In this document: positions 63,002 through 64,000 of the stretch, one piece after another
Numbering within the stretch: the first letter of the stretch is position 1
How the letters are laid out: every line of letters begins with the position of its first letter
DNA from: Puccinia triticina
Lineage: Eukaryota; Basidiomycota; Pucciniomycetes; Pucciniales; Pucciniaceae
Reading direction: 5' to 3'
NCBI RefSeq assembly: GCF_026914185.1
Contig: NC_070570.1
Location: forward strand, 2,914,001-2,978,000
Length of the DNA: 64,000 nt
Made by a program: the position numbers and the translations under genes
Notes under the pieces: generated by a model
Database searches by the model: none
What the model was told of the DNA's origin: nothing
What the model saw: only the letters and a program-made list of their open reading frames with translations

Positions 63002-64000
63002 CTAAGGCTGACAGAGCCATTCATCATGGTCAGCACTCATGCCTTTGTATCTAGCTAAGTACATCATAACATCTCTGTTCTCCACTCTCAATCTCTTGTC
63101 TCTGAGAATCTTTTGTATGACTTTACTCTGAGGTGTCTTATCCATGGGGGGAATTACAACTTTGACTTTCTGTCTCAAAGGGAACTTATCTGGATTGGGA
63201 TCTTTGTATGGTTTCACCAAGCTGACAGGAAATGTGGGATGTTTCCTGCTAAACTCTTCAGTCAGAATCACTTCTACAGCATTCTTCCCATGTAAAGCTT
63301 TCACAAGGAATGGTCCAGTGAAGGAGTCTCTCATCTTCTTAGGGCCAGACAGGTTGTTGAAGTTTGCTGTGGATATTATGACTTTATCTCCAACTTTAAA
63401 AGATGGTTCTTTGTGACTCTTGTCCCATCTCTCTTTGTTGTAAGATGTAGCTTCTGTTATGCATTGCTCAGCATGTTTTCTAGCTTTCTCAAAGATTTTC
63501 CCATAGGCAAGAGCAGTAGGATGAATGTCTACAGAGTCTTGCTTCAAGAAATTCCTGGGAAGGTTTGGGATCCAGCCTTTTTCCAGGATGGCAGGAGGTT
63601 TTCCAGTGGTTGAATGTATGCTGGTGCAATATGCTAGCTCAAGGATTGGTAGAAGTGAAACCCAGTCATGAGTGTAACCATCATTGTCTTTGAATTCTAG
63701 ACCATATGCACAAAACCTCCTGATCATATCTTCAAATGTTTGAATCATCCTTTCAGCTAATCCATCAGTCTGAGGGTGATAAGCAGTAGAGAAGGAGAGT
63801 TTTGTTCCTAGCATACTATGTAAACCAGTCCAGAATTCAGATGTGAACTTAGGGTCTCTATCAGAGATGATGATTCTGGGGATGCCAGTCCTAGGCATTA
63901 CTCTGTTCCAAAACAGTATGGCAGTGTCCATGGCAGAGTCATCCTTGAAGCAGGGTACAAATATTGGGGTATTAGAGTATCTGTCCACTATTACCAGACA
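63002..64000 (-). CDS. pol: Ty3 Pol C-terminus: integrase and degenerate chromodomain (partial)
   Basis: The frame is open to the window edge. It starts within the integrase core ([10 protein letters not shown]) and contains [12 protein letters not shown] and [12 protein letters not shown] with the later DDE residues, then the [16 protein letters not shown] C-terminal fold and a chromodomain-like end ([16 protein letters not shown]). No break is seen in 332 codons. It differs in sequence from gypsy-1, -2 and -3, so it is a fourth Ty3 family. The rest of the element lies beyond the window. Confidence 0.93.
   Translation of the reverse strand, partial: CLVIVDRYSNTPIFVPCFKDDSAMDTAILFWNRVMPRTGIPRIIISDRDPKFTSEFWTGLHSMLGTKLSFSTAYHPQTDGLAERMIQTFEDMIRRFCAYGLEFKDNDGYTHDWVSLLPILELAYCTSIHSTTGKPPAILEKGWIPNLPRNFLKQDSVDIHPTALAYGKIFEKARKHAEQCITEATSYNKERWDKSHKEPSFKVGDKVIISTANFNNLSGPKKMRDSFTGPFLVKALHGKNAVEVILTEEFSRKHPTFPVSLVKPYKDPNPDKFPLRQKVKVVIPPMDKTPQSKVIQKILRDKRLRVENRDVMMYLARYKGMSADHDEWLCQP

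Overview
The window is eukaryotic and looks like a gene-poor, transposon-packed stretch of a basidiomycete genome, most likely a rust fungus (Pucciniales, Puccinia-like). The reasons are inference from content: short GT-AG introns (59-136 bp), Ty3 chromovirus and Ty1/copia polyproteins, an autonomous Helitron, a MULE-type transposase with a GCM1-like zinc domain, and a small cysteine-rich secreted protein of candidate-effector type. There are no bacterial features; operons, ribosome binding sites and CRISPR arrays are absent.

Layout. A host segment of about 3.2 kb is present twice in the same orientation. The right copy (56811-59975) carries one insertion, a 609-bp TIR element. The left copy (1027-27889) has been stretched to about 27 kb. 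Its insertions are a Helitron (1425-15573) that itself holds a young Ty3 element (gypsy-1, 4903-11008); a second Ty3 element (gypsy-3, 15639-24251) that holds two MITEs and a probable solo LTR; and a 1.64-kb element with CACCAC ends (25448-27091). The two copies act as empty sites for each other, so most boundaries can be read to the base. Each copy encodes a three-exon secreted protein.

The middle (27889-49130) holds hairpin-rich TIR repeats, a decayed Ty3 element (gypsy-2), and a decayed copia element (copia-1) split by a 2.26-kb LTR element (element A). It also holds a 7.6-kb LTR element (element B) and an ABC-transporter pseudogene. Element B carries an exosome-like gene fragment and a complete 4.8-kb MULE with a six-exon transposase-protease gene. 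The right part (49131-64000) holds a copia element (copia-C) with a solo LTR inside one of its LTRs, a copia gag-protease relic, a tRNA-like sequence, the right copy of the host segment, and the end of a Ty3 pol running off the window.

How parts relate. All three Ty3 gag/pol junctions where gag is visible carry an in-phase A-rich -1 slippery heptamer. Three LTR families (A, B, copia-C) share an unusual intron-like module in the LTR: a direct repeat ending in AG, then GTAAGC, a pyrimidine-rich spacer, and the same repeat again. Most disabled elements carry in-frame TGA stops and catalytic Asp-to-Asn changes compatible with C-to-T change at CpG.
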